DNA of 27,718 bases from an uncultured Mycoplasma sp. (GCA_902493595.1 CABUPU010000015.1:1-27718), one strand, 5' to 3'; shown: positions 7,836-15,932, counted from the stretch's first letter. A program made the numbers and translations. Notes: a model not told the origin generated them from the letters alone.

Positions 7836-10271
7836 ATGAAAACTATGTTATTTAAACATATATTTATGAAGATAAAGCAAAATTATAAAAGGTTTTTATC
7901 TTTATTATCTATGGCCCTTCTTGGAATTGGTTTTTATGCAGGGATTGAAGCTTGTAGCCCTGATATGCTTAAAACTTTAGATAAATTTTATGATGATAAT
8001 AATGTTTATGATATAAAAGTTGTTTCTAATCTTGGACTTGATGATAAAGATATAAATAGTTTATCTAAAATAGGTGGATTTGATAAAGTAATAGGTTCAT
8101 ATGAAACAGATACTTATTTAAAGCTAAATAATGAACAATATGTTGTTAAAGTAATGGGGTTAAATAATAGTATTAATAAAGTTTATTTAGAAGATGGTAG
8201 TTTACCTAATGGTAATAATGAAATTGTTGTTGAAAAAAAGATGCTTTTAGATAATAATTTAAGTATTGGGGATTCTATTAATATTTTGGGTAGTAATAAA
8301 AAAATAGTAGGAACTGTTATAAGTCCATTGTATTTTTCTTCTGAAAGACCTAGTACTAATTTAGGTAGTGGTAAAGTTAATTATTATGCTTATACTTTGG
8401 AAGATGTATTAAAAAGTGATTATTATAGTGCTATTTATATAACTTTAAATAATACTAAAAATATGCTAACTAATAGTAAAGAATATAAAAATGTTATTGA
8501 TGATGCTATTAAAAAGATAAATGTTATAAAAAAAGAAAGAGAAGATGAAAAATATAATGAGTTATATGGCATAAGTATAAATGAAAATGAAGTAGTTAAA
8601 CCACATTGGTATCTTTATGATAGGTTAGATAATAATTCATATAAAGAATTAATTAATGCAAGTGATAATGTAAAGAATTTAGGAAATGTTTTTCCTTTAA
8701 TATTTTTTGTAATTGCTGTTTTAGTTAGCCTTATTTCAATGATGAGGATGATTGAAGAAGATAGAACTGAAAATGGTACATTAAAGTCTTTGGGTTATAA
8801 TAATTTTTATATTACTTTAAAATATGTTATTTATTCACTTTTAGCAACTGTTATTGGGGGTATTTTAGGTGTTTTTATTGGTTCTTATTTAATTCCTTAT
8901 GTTATTTGGAATATTTATAGAAAATTATTTAATATACCGATATTTATATATTCAATTAATAGTGCATATAATATGATTGGTTTTTGGATATGTATATTAT
9001 GTATTTGTGGTACAGCATGTTTTATATGTATTTATAATTTAAAAGATGTTCCTGCCAATTTAATGAGACCAAAAGTACCTAAATCTGGTAGAAAAATATT
9101 ACTTGAAAAAATATCATTTATTTGGAAAAGACTTAAATTTTCTGATAAAATAACTATTAGAAATATTTTTAGATATAAATCTAGAGTTTTAACAACTATT
9201 TTTGGAATTTCTGGATGTACAGCACTTATTTTGGCAGGTTTTGGTTTAAAAGATTCTATTAAAAATATAAATGATTATCAATATAGTAAAATATTTAAAT
9301 ATGATAAAATGATGATTATAAATGAAAATGGTGATTATGAAAAGTTACTTAATAAAATTAATAATGAAGAAATTGTTAATAAAGCAGTAGATGTTAATTA
9401 TCAAAGTATTAGTGTTTTAAATGGTGATATAAAACAAGATGTATCTTTGATAGTACCAAATGATTTTAATAGGTTTAATGAGGTTGTTTCTTTAATTGAT
9501 TATAAGAATGAAGATAATATTTATGATGATATATTAGATGATAGTTGTGTAATTAGTGAAAAAACTGCGAAACTTTTAAATGTATCTATCGGAGATGATA
9601 TTACTTTACTTGATAATGAAAATAATAGTTATACTATAAAAGTATCTTATATTGTTAAAAATTATATTAATCAGTATATGTATGTAAATAAGAATACTTA
9701 TAATAGTTTGTTTGGTAATTATAAAGTAAATTCTTTTCTAATAGATTTAAATGAGAGTATTTCAGATGATAGTAATGATTTTGATATGAAGTATATTGCT
9801 AGTAAGGATGCTGTTTCTATTATTAATAATAGTGATGTAAAAGATGTATTAAATGATATGTTATCATCTATTGATTCTATAGTGGCTATTTTAATTATTG
9901 CAGCAGCAATGTTAGCTTTTGTGGTTTTATATAATTTGTCTAATATAAATATTAGTGAAAGAAAAAGGGAAATAGCAACACTTAAAGTATTAGGTTTTTA
10001 TGTTAGAGAAGTTGATAAATATATAAATAGAGAAACTATTATATTGACAATACTTGGCATATTAATTGGTCTTTCATCTGGCTCTTATTTATGTCATTAT
10101 ATTATTTCTACTTGTGAACCTGATTATTTAATGTTTGATAGAGAAGTGTTTCTTTTAAGTTATGTTTTTTCAGCTTTAATTACTATTATTTTTACTGTTA
10201 TTGTTATTGTTGTGACCCATTTTAATTTAAAAAATATTGATATGGTTGAATCTTTAAAGAATGTTGAATAG
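7836..10271 (+). CDS. ABC transporter permease, two FtsX/MacB units (811 aa)
   Basis: The protein has an N-terminal membrane helix (about residues 18-36) and a large extracytoplasmic domain. A block of three helices follows at about 285-400, with MMRMIEEDRTENGTLKSLG in it. A new helix near 455 opens a second extracytoplasmic domain, and three final helices lie at about 685-810. The FtsX hallmark NISERKREIATLKVLGF begins near residue 704. This doubled FtsX layout of about 800 aa is common in Firmicute MacB-like exporters. It pairs with the ATPase at 7133-7834. It is AT-rich and full of Asn, like its neighbours, with no sign of truncation. Confidence 0.9.
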   Translation: MKTMLFKHIFMKIKQNYKRFLSLLSMALLGIGFYAGIEACSPDMLKTLDKFYDDNNVYDIKVVSNLGLDDKDINSLSKIGGFDKVIGSYETDTYLKLNNEQYVVKVMGLNNSINKVYLEDGSLPNGNNEIVVEKKMLLDNNLSIGDSINILGSNKKIVGTVISPLYFSSERPSTNLGSGKVNYYAYTLEDVLKSDYYSAIYITLNNTKNMLTNSKEYKNVIDDAIKKINVIKKEREDEKYNELYGISINENEVVKPHWYLYDRLDNNSYKELINASDNVKNLGNVFPLIFFVIAVLVSLISMMRMIEEDRTENGTLKSLGYNNFYITLKYVIYSLLATVIGGILGVFIGSYLIPYVIWNIYRKLFNIPIFIYSINSAYNMIGFWICILCICGTACFICIYNLKDVPANLMRPKVPKSGRKILLEKISFIWKRLKFSDKITIRNIFRYKSRVLTTIFGISGCTALILAGFGLKDSIKNINDYQYSKIFKYDKMMIINENGDYEKLLNKINNEEIVNKAVDVNYQSISVLNGDIKQDVSLIVPNDFNRFNEVVSLIDYKNEDNIYDDILDDSCVISEKTAKLLNVSIGDDITLLDNENNSYTIKVSYIVKNYINQYMYVNKNTYNSLFGNYKVNSFLIDLNESISDDSNDFDMKYIASKDAVSIINNSDVKDVLNDMLSSIDSIVAILIIAAAMLAFVVLYNLSNINISERKREIATLKVLGFYVREVDKYINRETIILTILGILIGLSSGSYLCHYIISTCEPDYLMFDREVFLLSYVFSALITIIFTVIVIVVTHFNLKNIDMVESLKNVE

Positions 10272-10340
10272 TATTTGATGATTATATGGTTATCCATGTA
10301 CATAAAACTAGCAAGTATGGTGATGGTGTAATTATTAAAG

Positions 10341-10457
10341 AAAGCAAAAACTAAATCAACTTCTGGTAAAACTGCATACCATGGAAAAGGCATCTCTGCT
10401 TATTATTTAGATAACAACGATTATTATCATTATCAAGTATTAAGCTTTTATAAATAA
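10341..10457 (+). pseudogene. 3' remnant of an unidentified gene
   Basis: An open stretch of 38 codons without a start reads to TAA at 10457 and contains SGKTAYHGKGISAYYLDN and DYYHYQVLSFYK. Another frame just before it (from about 10300) reads VHKTSKYGDGVIIKESKN and then stops, as if a frameshift joined them. It has no ribosome binding site. I cannot name the family. It sits between the permease and the operon terminator and is probably debris from element decay. Confidence 0.35.
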
Positions 10458-10491
10458 TTATATTGTTAAATAAATTACAATTTGCTATTGA

Positions 10492-10522
10492 GATTAGTTT
10501 GAAATATAACTAGTCTTTTTTT
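10492..10522 (+). terminator. Terminator of the ABC transporter operon
   Basis: Stem GATTAGTT with AACTAGTC (8 bp, one G-T pair), 8-nt loop, then T7. It is the first plus-strand terminator after the permease gene. Confidence 0.75.
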
Positions 10523-10564
10523 GAAAGCAAAATTAATTTGGTATCTAGGTTTGATAAACGGAAA

Positions 10565-10655
10565 TAAATACCTGCTATTATATTAAAGGTATTTACATAA
10601 GCAACATTTGTACTTGTTATATTTTTAATTCTTTTGCTTTTATATTTAACATAAA
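10565..10655 (-). pseudogene. Decayed copy of the recombinase / 90-aa ORF module
   Basis: Positions 10565-10579 equal 1906-1920 in the 5' end of the recombinase gene. Positions 10583-10600, 10601-10630 and 10631-10655 match 2194-2211, 2281-2310 and about 2396-2421 of the 90-aa ORF. The missing 69 bp (2212-2280) is flanked in the intact copy by two ACATAA repeats, and the missing 85 bp (2311-2395) by two ATTTTTAATT repeats. Each deletion therefore removed one repeat plus the sequence between. The 85-bp loss shifts the frame, so nothing functional is encoded. It ends at the same start codon position as the intact gene. Confidence 0.8.
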
Positions 10656-10674
10656 TGGGGCTTCTTTATATAAC

Positions 10675-10700
10675 AAAAAAACTAACTATTTCTAGTTAGT
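10675..10700 (-). terminator. Terminator downstream of tRNA-Gly
   Basis: Minus-strand hairpin ACTAACTA-GAAA-TAGTTAGT followed by T7, about 45 nt after the tRNA 3' end. A second perfect hairpin (AAACTCGAA with TTCGAGTTT, 10712-10732, 3-nt loop) lies between tRNA and terminator. Since the same terminator is found in the second element, it was probably brought in by the element and replaces the original tRNA terminator. Confidence 0.8.
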
Positions 10701-10725
10701 CTGTATTACTTAAACTCGAAAAGTT

Positions 10726-10748
10726 CGAGTTTCCTATCAATCTGGAGC
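10726..10748. repeat. Attachment-site repeat at the tRNA-Gly 3' end (23 bp)
   Basis: Identical to 2492-2514. The right six bases (10743-10748) are the CCA tail, discriminator and two acceptor-stem bases of tRNA-Gly. The tRNA stays complete because the element side supplies these bases. Confidence 0.75.
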
Positions 10749-10816
10749 AGGTGATGGGAATCGAACCCACGTGGTTAGCTTGGAAGGCTAAAGTTCTACC
10801 ATTAAACTACACCTGC
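10743..10816 (-). tRNA. tRNA-Gly (anticodon UCC), CCA encoded
   Basis: 74 nt including the encoded CCA. The acceptor stem GCAGGTG pairs with CACCTGC, with discriminator T. The anticodon stem is TTAGC/GCTAA with loop CTTCCAA, giving anticodon TCC at 10782-10784. The T-arm GTGGG-TTCGATT-CCCAT is normal (one G-T pair). It serves as the integration target of the elements to its left and is intact. Confidence 0.96.
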
Positions 10817-10833
10817 ATCAGTAGGCACTTTTA

Positions 10834-10861
10834 ATTATACGTATTTTTTAAGTTAAGTCAA
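10834..10861 (-). promoter_or_regulatory. Promoter of tRNA-Gly
   Basis: Minus strand TTGACT (10856-10861), 16-bp spacer, TATAAT (10834-10839). Transcription would begin about 10 nt before the tRNA. Readthrough of the tRNA terminator would enter integrated element genes. Confidence 0.8.
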
Positions 10862-10871
10862 TACATTTTAG

Positions 10872-10894
10872 AAAAAAAGTAGATTTCTCTACTT
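10872..10894 (-). terminator. Terminator after cotJC
   Basis: Minus-strand stem AAGTAGA-GAAA-TCTACTT followed by T5-T7, overlapping the cotJC stop codon. Confidence 0.85.
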
Positions 10895-11453
10895 ATTGTA
10901 ATCCTTTTTCTACATATTCATCAAACAATTCTTTAAATCTTTGATAGTGAACAACTTCTCTTTGCCTCAAAAATGAAAGAGGTGCTAAAAGATCAGGATC
11001 ATTTGTAAGATTTATTAAATTCTCATAAGTTGCCCTTGCTTTTTGCTCAGCTGCCATATCTTCTGCTAAATCAGCAAGTGGATCACCTGTAACAGCAAAG
11101 TATGCAACAGTAAATGGTACACCATTCGAATCAGTAGGATATATACCATAACCATGTTCAGTATATTGACTTTCTAATCCAGCTGCCTTCATTTCTTCCA
11201 GAGTGGCTCCTTTAGTTAATTGATATATCATAGTAGATATCATTTCAGCATGTGCCATTTCTTCAGTTCCTATATCAGTAAGCAATGCTTTACCTCTATT
11301 ATCTGGCATTGTATATCTTTGATTAAGATATCTCAAGGAAGCTCCCAATTCACCATTCGCACCACCTAATTGAGTAATAATATTTTTTGCCATTTTTAAA
11401 TCTTTCTTTTTAATATCGATAGGAAATTGCAATTTCTTTTCATAAGCCCACAT
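10893..11453 (-). CDS. cotJC: CotJC-like spore coat protein, manganese catalase family
   Basis: 186 aa, beginning MWAYEKKLQFPIDI, the typical CotJC start. The predicted di-manganese ligands are in place: Glu35 (in GANGELGASL), Glu65 and His68 (EEMAHAEM), Glu136 (AAEQKAR) and His169 (REVVHYQRF). The 33-residue gap between Glu136 and His169 equals that of characterised manganese catalases. In Bacillus, CotJC is a coat component made in the mother cell. It follows the cotJA-cotJB gene by 3 nt and so is in the same operon. It points to sporulation or a relic of it. Length is normal for the family. Confidence 0.93.
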   Translation of the reverse strand: MWAYEKKLQFPIDIKKKDLKMAKNIITQLGGANGELGASLRYLNQRYTMPDNRGKALLTDIGTEEMAHAEMISTMIYQLTKGATLEEMKAAGLESQYTEHGYGIYPTDSNGVPFTVAYFAVTGDPLADLAEDMAAEQKARATYENLINLTNDPDLLAPLSFLRQREVVHYQRFKELFDEYVEKGLQ

Positions 11454-11456
11454 ATT

Positions 11457-11888
11457 TTACACTCCTTCCCATGGCCATGGACTATCTTCCCAAGCCCAAG
11501 GTACTTCCTTTAATTCATTTCCAGTAAGAGTTAACGGTTCAAATTTATTATTGTATTCTTTAATAAGATCACTTGTTTTCTTATCATACTGATTATATAA
11601 ATTTATTCTTTCCTTATCATTTGGAAAATTATCTAAATACAAATTCAATTCATGAGCATAAAAACCATTTTTCATTATCTCTAATAATAATTTTTGTCTC
11701 TCGTTTTTAGGCACAAAATTGTATGTTTGTTTCTTATAAGGCCAATAAATATTTGTAAATATATTACCTCTTTTAAACCCCTCTTGAACACTAGTAAGAT
11801 TTTTTTGTATTAATTTATCTTCTTCAATGTCAGTCGCATCATTAACATTATAGTAATTTTCATAATACATGTTATTAACGTTATTCAT
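11457..11888 (-). CDS. cotJB: CotJA-CotJB fusion spore coat protein
   Basis: At 143 aa it is longer than a usual CotJB (under 100 aa). Residues 60-143 match CotJB: ERQKLLLEIMKNGFYAHELN, LYLDNFPNDKERI, and the end PWAWEDSPWPWEGV with the typical PWPWE. Residues about 31-54 (SVQEGFKRGNIFTNIYWPYK) look like the short CotJA protein, which in Bacillus is a separate gene before cotJB. I therefore read it as a CotJA-CotJB fusion. AGGAGG at 11894-11899 gives a strong ribosome binding site. A sigma-E/K-like CATACTAT at 11905-11912 is present, but it is so close to the ribosome binding site that I do not call it as a promoter. Confidence 0.8.
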   Translation of the reverse strand: MNNVNNMYYENYYNVNDATDIEEDKLIQKNLTSVQEGFKRGNIFTNIYWPYKKQTYNFVPKNERQKLLLEIMKNGFYAHELNLYLDNFPNDKERINLYNQYDKKTSDLIKEYNNKFEPLTLTGNELKEVPWAWEDSPWPWEGV

Positions 11889-11986
11889 AATTACCTCCTA
11901 TAACATAGTATGATATAAGTAAAAAATGGAATGGGTTTTTGTAAAGAGTTTAATGAGCATAAGTAACAAACACAATTTTATTTGTA

Positions 11987-12015
11987 TTGATATTTATAAA
12001 TAAAATGTATATAAT
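11987..12015 (+). promoter_or_regulatory. Promoter of the 274-aa membrane protein
   Basis: TTGATA (11987-11992), 17-bp spacer, TATAAT (12010-12015), then AAGGAAGTG and the ATG at 12036. Confidence 0.8.
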
Positions 12016-12035
12016 ACTATTAAGGAAGTGATTAA

Positions 12036-12860
12036 ATGATACAAAGTAAAAACAAAGTAGAAAAATGTTCAAACACACTTATAATAGTATTTATGGCTTT
12101 ATATCTTCTAAGTGGATTATCACTTGGAGTAAGCTTATTAACAGGAAATTTTGCAGAAATAAAAGAATATACAAAGATAGATTGTATTTATGATACACTA
12201 AATTCTATCATTGCATTTGCAATAATGGGTATTGGATTAATTATTTTAAATAGTGATAAAGTAGATTTATATAGTAATGAATATGCAACAAGTAAACAAG
12301 CATTTAATTTATTTTTTACATTTAACATATTAGGAGCATTCCTAGAGTTATTTTCAATGATTCTTAAATACTTTTTATATAAAGAATTTTCATTATATGC
12401 ACTTGTAGTATTATTAGTAGCAAATGTACCAGTATATATATTATCTTATTTATTCATTCGCAATCATAATGTATTAAGTAAAGATAACGATAAAAGAACT
12501 AATATAGTAAATTTCATAATTGTATATTTACTTATGTCATGTGCTTGTAATATTATTACGTTACTAATTACATTTATATTTGGCAAAATAGAATTTTTGC
12601 CATTCATAGAAAGAGAAGCAATAACAATCGTATCAGCATTTATAATACTAGTTGCATATAGATTAACAAATCAACAACCAGAAATGCTAAAAGATAAAAA
12701 AATAGTAGTAGAAGAAACTAAAACTAATGAAATAAAAGATGCAGTTATTGTAGAGGAAAATGAAAAAGAAACAAATGAAAACATTGAATTAAAAAATAAT
12801 AATAAAAGAAAACAGAAAACAAAGAATGTAGAAAAAAATAAAGACAAAAAACATGAATAA
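12036..12860 (+). CDS. Six-helix membrane protein with charged cytoplasmic tail, unknown function
   Basis: I do not recognise the family. The 274 aa show about six hydrophobic helices between residues 13 and 208: LIIVFMALYLLSGLSLGVSL, SIIAFAIMGIGLIIL, a third near 90, ALVVLLVANVPVYILSYLF, FIIVYLLMSCACNIITLLIT and ITIVSAFIILVAY. A 60-residue C-terminal tail follows that is almost only Lys, Glu, Asn and Asp and is probably disordered. It has its own promoter and a terminator that overlaps its stop codon, so it is a single-gene transcript between cotJ and murE. Confidence 0.75.
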   Translation: MIQSKNKVEKCSNTLIIVFMALYLLSGLSLGVSLLTGNFAEIKEYTKIDCIYDTLNSIIAFAIMGIGLIILNSDKVDLYSNEYATSKQAFNLFFTFNILGAFLELFSMILKYFLYKEFSLYALVVLLVANVPVYILSYLFIRNHNVLSKDNDKRTNIVNFIIVYLLMSCACNIITLLITFIFGKIEFLPFIEREAITIVSAFIILVAYRLTNQQPEMLKDKKIVVEETKTNEIKDAVIVEENEKETNENIELKNNNKRKQKTKNVEKNKDKKHE

Positions 12861-12883
12861 ATTAAACATTATTCATGTTTTTT
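12850..12883 (+). terminator. Terminator of the 274-aa membrane protein gene
   Basis: 11-bp perfect stem AACATGAATAA / TTATTCATGTT, 8-nt loop, T-run to 12883. The left arm contains the stop codon. Confidence 0.85.
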
Positions 12884-12885
12884 CA

Positions 12886-12891
12886 TATACT
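12886..12891 (+). promoter_or_regulatory. -10 element directly before murE, suggesting a leaderless transcript
   Basis: TATACT lies 8 bp before the ATG at 12900, with a weak TTAAAC at 12862-12867 (18-bp spacer). Transcription would start at or next to the start codon. No Shine-Dalgarno is visible. Confidence 0.45.
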
Positions 12892-12899
12892 ACAGTGTG

Positions 12900-14258
12900 A
12901 TGAATATGAATATAAAAACAAATTCTAAGAGAATAAAAAAGGGAGATACTTTTATTGCACTAAAAGGAATGACATATGATGGGCATGATTATATAGAAGA
13001 AGCAATAGAAAATGGTGCAGAAAAAATAATATGTGAACATGGTGAATATAACGTACAAACAATTATTGTCCCTTCTACAAAAGAATATTTAAATAATTAT
13101 TTAGATACCAATTACTACAATAAAATAAAAGATATTACATTAATAGGAATAACAGGCACTAATGGAAAAACCACATCTTGTTATTTTATATATGAACTAT
13201 TAAAAATGTTAGATGTTAAATGTGCTTACATAGGAACAATTGGTTTTTTCATAGATAAAAAAGAAAGAGATTTAAATAATACAACACCAGAAATACTTGA
13301 ATTATATGAAATGTTTTTAGAATGTAAAAGTAGAGGTGTAAATGTAATAGTTATGGAAGTATCAAGTCATGCACTTGAATTAGATAGAGTACATGGATTA
13401 AAATTTAACTACGTTTGTTTTACAAATCTTACAGTTGATCATTTATTATTTCATAAAACTATGGATAATTATTTAAACGCCAAGAAAAAATTATTTAATA
13501 TGTTAAAAAAAGATGCAATTAGTATTACTAATGTTGATGATAAATATAAAGATAATTTCTTATTAGATAATACTATTACTTACGGAGAATCTAAAAGTGA
13601 TTTTAATATAATAAAATATAAACTAAAACTAGATAAAACTATATATAAATTAAGATATAATAATAAAAATTATAAAGTTAAAATGAATGTAATAGGTAAA
13701 TATAATATTTATAACTCATTAGTAGCAATTATAGTTTTGGTAAATATGGGATACAATATAAAGAAAGTTATTAAACTTTTTAAAAGAATTAAACTTCCTA
13801 GTGGTAGGTTAGACATGATCAAATATAAGAAAAATGTTATATTTGTAGATTATGCTCATACACCAGATGCAGTTAAAAATGTACTTACTAACGCAATTAA
13901 ATTTAAAAAAAACAAAATATATACAATAATTGGCTGCGGTGGAAACAGAGATAAAACAAAAAGAAAAGATATGGGAATTATAGCAACAGAATTAAGTGAT
14001 TATGTTATATTTACTAATGATAATCCTAGAAATGAAGATGAGATGGAAATAGTAAATGATATGATAAACGGCATAATAAATGAAAACTATGAAGTAATAT
14101 TAGATAGAAGTAAAGCAATAAAAAGAGGTATAGATTTATTAAATAAAAAAGATATTTTATTTATACTTGGAAAAGGTCATGAAGAATATCAACTTATAAA
14201 TGGAATAAAACATCATTTTAGTGATAAAGAAGAGGTTTTAAATTATATTAACAAATAG
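12900..14258 (+). CDS. murE: MurE, UDP-MurNAc-L-Ala-D-Glu:meso-diaminopimelate ligase
   Basis: This cytoplasmic Mur ligase adds the third amino acid of the peptidoglycan stem. From ATG 12900 it is 452 aa. The ATP loop is TGTNGKTT (residues 85-92), and the UDP-MurNAc-peptide site is MEVSSHALELDRV. The carbamylated lysine lies in LNAKKKLF, and FVDYAHTPD and GCGGNRDKTKR are also present. DNPR at about 374-377 is the motif that in the family selects meso-diaminopimelate. GTG 12897 and ATG 12906 are other possible starts; none has a Shine-Dalgarno, and the -10 at 12886 points to 12897-12900. A second, divergent MurE lies at 17166-18596. The strong nested terminator after it makes it a single-gene unit. 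Confidence 0.9.
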   Translation: MNMNIKTNSKRIKKGDTFIALKGMTYDGHDYIEEAIENGAEKIICEHGEYNVQTIIVPSTKEYLNNYLDTNYYNKIKDITLIGITGTNGKTTSCYFIYELLKMLDVKCAYIGTIGFFIDKKERDLNNTTPEILELYEMFLECKSRGVNVIVMEVSSHALELDRVHGLKFNYVCFTNLTVDHLLFHKTMDNYLNAKKKLFNMLKKDAISITNVDDKYKDNFLLDNTITYGESKSDFNIIKYKLKLDKTIYKLRYNNKNYKVKMNVIGKYNIYNSLVAIIVLVNMGYNIKKVIKLFKRIKLPSGRLDMIKYKKNVIFVDYAHTPDAVKNVLTNAIKFKKNKIYTIIGCGGNRDKTKRKDMGIIATELSDYVIFTNDNPRNEDEMEIVNDMINGIINENYEVILDRSKAIKRGIDLLNKKDILFILGKGHEEYQLINGIKHHFSDKEEVLNYINK

Positions 14259-14260
14259 CA

Positions 14261-14316
14261 ATAAAGTAAATATTAATGTAAACTAAACAGTTTACATTTT
14301 TCCCGTTTTACTTTAT
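14261..14316 (+). terminator. Nested hairpin terminator after murE
   Basis: The inner stem ATGTAAAC/GTTTACAT (14276-14283 with 14290-14297, 6-nt loop) is followed by T5. An outer perfect 10-bp pair ATAAAGTAAA/TTTACTTTAT (14261-14270 with 14307-14316) encloses it. Confidence 0.75.
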
Positions 14317-14347
14317 ACTTATTATTAGTGTTTAAGGACGTGATATT

Positions 14348-15931
14348 ATGATAACAGTTAACAACGTTTCATTAAGATTTGGGAAAAGAACTTTATTTGA
14401 AGGAGTAAATTTAAAATTCACACCAGGAAATTGCTATGGAATAATTGGAGCGAATGGAGCAGGTAAGTCAACATTTTTAAAATTGTTAAGTGGAGAAATA
14501 GAAACAACTAGTGGTGAAATAAACATAGGAAAAGACGAAAGAATTTCAGTATTAAAACAGGACCATAATTTATATAATGATTATAGAGTAATAGATACAG
14601 TAATAATGGGTAATAAAAGATTATACGAAATAATAGAAGAAAAAAATTTTCTATATACAAAAGAACCATTTACTGATAAGGATGGAATAAAACTAGGAGA
14701 ATTAGAAAGTGAATTTGCTTTTCTTAATGGATGGCAAGCAGAAAGTGATGCTGCTATTCTTTTGAGTGGTTTAGGTGTAGATATTCAACTTCACGAATTA
14801 ACTATGAAAGAAATCCCAACTAAAGAAAAAGTAAAAGTATTACTTGCACAAGCATTGTTTGGAAATCCAGATGTTCTTCTTTTAGATGAACCAACTAATG
14901 GACTTGATATAGAAGCAAAAATATGGCTAGAAGAGTTTCTAATAAATTTCGAAAATACAATATTAGTGGTTAGCCATGATAGACACTTTTTAAATAAAGT
15001 ATGTACGCATATAGTGGATATAGATTATGAAAAAATTACGCTATTTGTAGGTAATTATGATTTCTGGTATAAATCAAGTGAACTTATTCAAAAACAAATG
15101 CGAGATTCAAATAAGAAAAAAGAAGAAAAAATAAAAGAACTTCAAGAATTTATTGCAAGATTTAGCGCAAATGCTTCAAAAAGTAAACAAGCAACATCAA
15201 GAAAAAAATTGCTTGATAAAATAGTACTTGATGATATAAAAGCATCTAGTAGAAAATACCCATATATCAACTTTAAAGAAGAAAAATCACTAGGAAGAGA
15301 TGTGCTTACTACAAAGAATCTGTGTGTAAGTGTAGATGGAATAAAATTAATAAATAACTTAAACTTAACTATAAACAATTATGATAAAATTGCATTCATT
15401 GGAAATGAAATAATAATAACAACACTATTTAAAGTATTAAGTGGAGAAATAAAACCCGATTCTGGAGAAGTGATCTGGGGGAATACAGTATTATTATCTT
15501 ATTTTCCACATAATAATGATAATTATTTTAAAAGTAGTAAAAATATAGTTGAATGGCTTATGAGTTATTCTAATGTTGATGATGTAGAGTACGTAAGAGG
15601 ATTTTTGGGAAGAATGTTATTTAGTGGTGAAGATGCATTAAAAAAAGTTGATGTGTTATCAGGTGGTGAAAAAGTAAGGTGTATGCTATCAAAAATGATG
15701 TTAAGTGGTGCTAATACACTTATACTTGATCAACCAACAGATCATTTAGATGTAGAAACAATTACTAGTTTAAATAATGCACTTATTAATTTTAAGGGTG
15801 TAGTATTATTTAGTACTCACGATCATGAATTAATGGAAACTGTTGCAAATAGAATAATAGAGTTTAAAGATGATGGCAAATATATAGATAAAATGACTAC
15901 ATATGAAGAGTATTTAAAGATAAATAAGTAA
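14348..15931 (+). CDS. ykpA: ABC-F ATPase of the YkpA type with one degenerate ATP site
   Basis: At 527 aa it has two ABC domains without membrane segments and the ABC-F linker. Matches to Bacillus YkpA as I remember it are long, for example FLINFENTILVVSHDRHFLN and FSANASKSKQATSRKKLLDK. ABC-F proteins act at the ribosome. Domain 1 keeps Walker A GANGAGKST and Walker B LLLDEPTNGLD, and domain 2 keeps the signature LSGGEKVRCML, so that composite site looks intact. The other site is degraded: the domain 1 signature reads IPTKE (156-160), the domain 2 Walker A reads GNEIIITT, and the catalytic Glu of domain 2 is Gln462 (LILDQPTDHLD). AAGGACGTGA precedes the ATG. A bidirectional terminator follows it. 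Confidence 0.9.
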   Translation: MITVNNVSLRFGKRTLFEGVNLKFTPGNCYGIIGANGAGKSTFLKLLSGEIETTSGEINIGKDERISVLKQDHNLYNDYRVIDTVIMGNKRLYEIIEEKNFLYTKEPFTDKDGIKLGELESEFAFLNGWQAESDAAILLSGLGVDIQLHELTMKEIPTKEKVKVLLAQALFGNPDVLLLDEPTNGLDIEAKIWLEEFLINFENTILVVSHDRHFLNKVCTHIVDIDYEKITLFVGNYDFWYKSSELIQKQMRDSNKKKEEKIKELQEFIARFSANASKSKQATSRKKLLDKIVLDDIKASSRKYPYINFKEEKSLGRDVLTTKNLCVSVDGIKLINNLNLTINNYDKIAFIGNEIIITTLFKVLSGEIKPDSGEVIWGNTVLLSYFPHNNDNYFKSSKNIVEWLMSYSNVDDVEYVRGFLGRMLFSGEDALKKVDVLSGGEKVRCMLSKMMLSGANTLILDQPTDHLDVETITSLNNALINFKGVVLFSTHDHELMETVANRIIEFKDDGKYIDKMTTYEEYLKINK

Positions 15932-15932
15932 T

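Larger units (their letters stand above)
2515..10748. mobile_element. 8.2-kb integrative element with decayed recombinase, between 23-bp repeats
   Basis: The two 23-bp repeats are 8,234 bp apart. Between them lie the radical SAM and hypermodification-like pair, a dead gene, a candidate small RNA, the ABC operon, a short gene remnant and a decayed copy of the recombinase/90-aa module next to tRNA-Gly. I infer that this was a serine-recombinase element that lost its own recombinase and now could move only in trans, if the neighbouring intact enzyme recognises the same sites. Confidence 0.6.

Noticed and set aside
10160..10393. Minus-strand ORF of 77 aa
   Set aside because: It overlaps the end of the FtsX permease gene, has no ribosome binding site and shows no family features.
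11905..11912. Sigma-E/K promoter of the cotJ genes
   Set aside because: CATACTAT resembles the -10, but the start site would fall inside the ribosome binding site, and no fitting -35 is seen.
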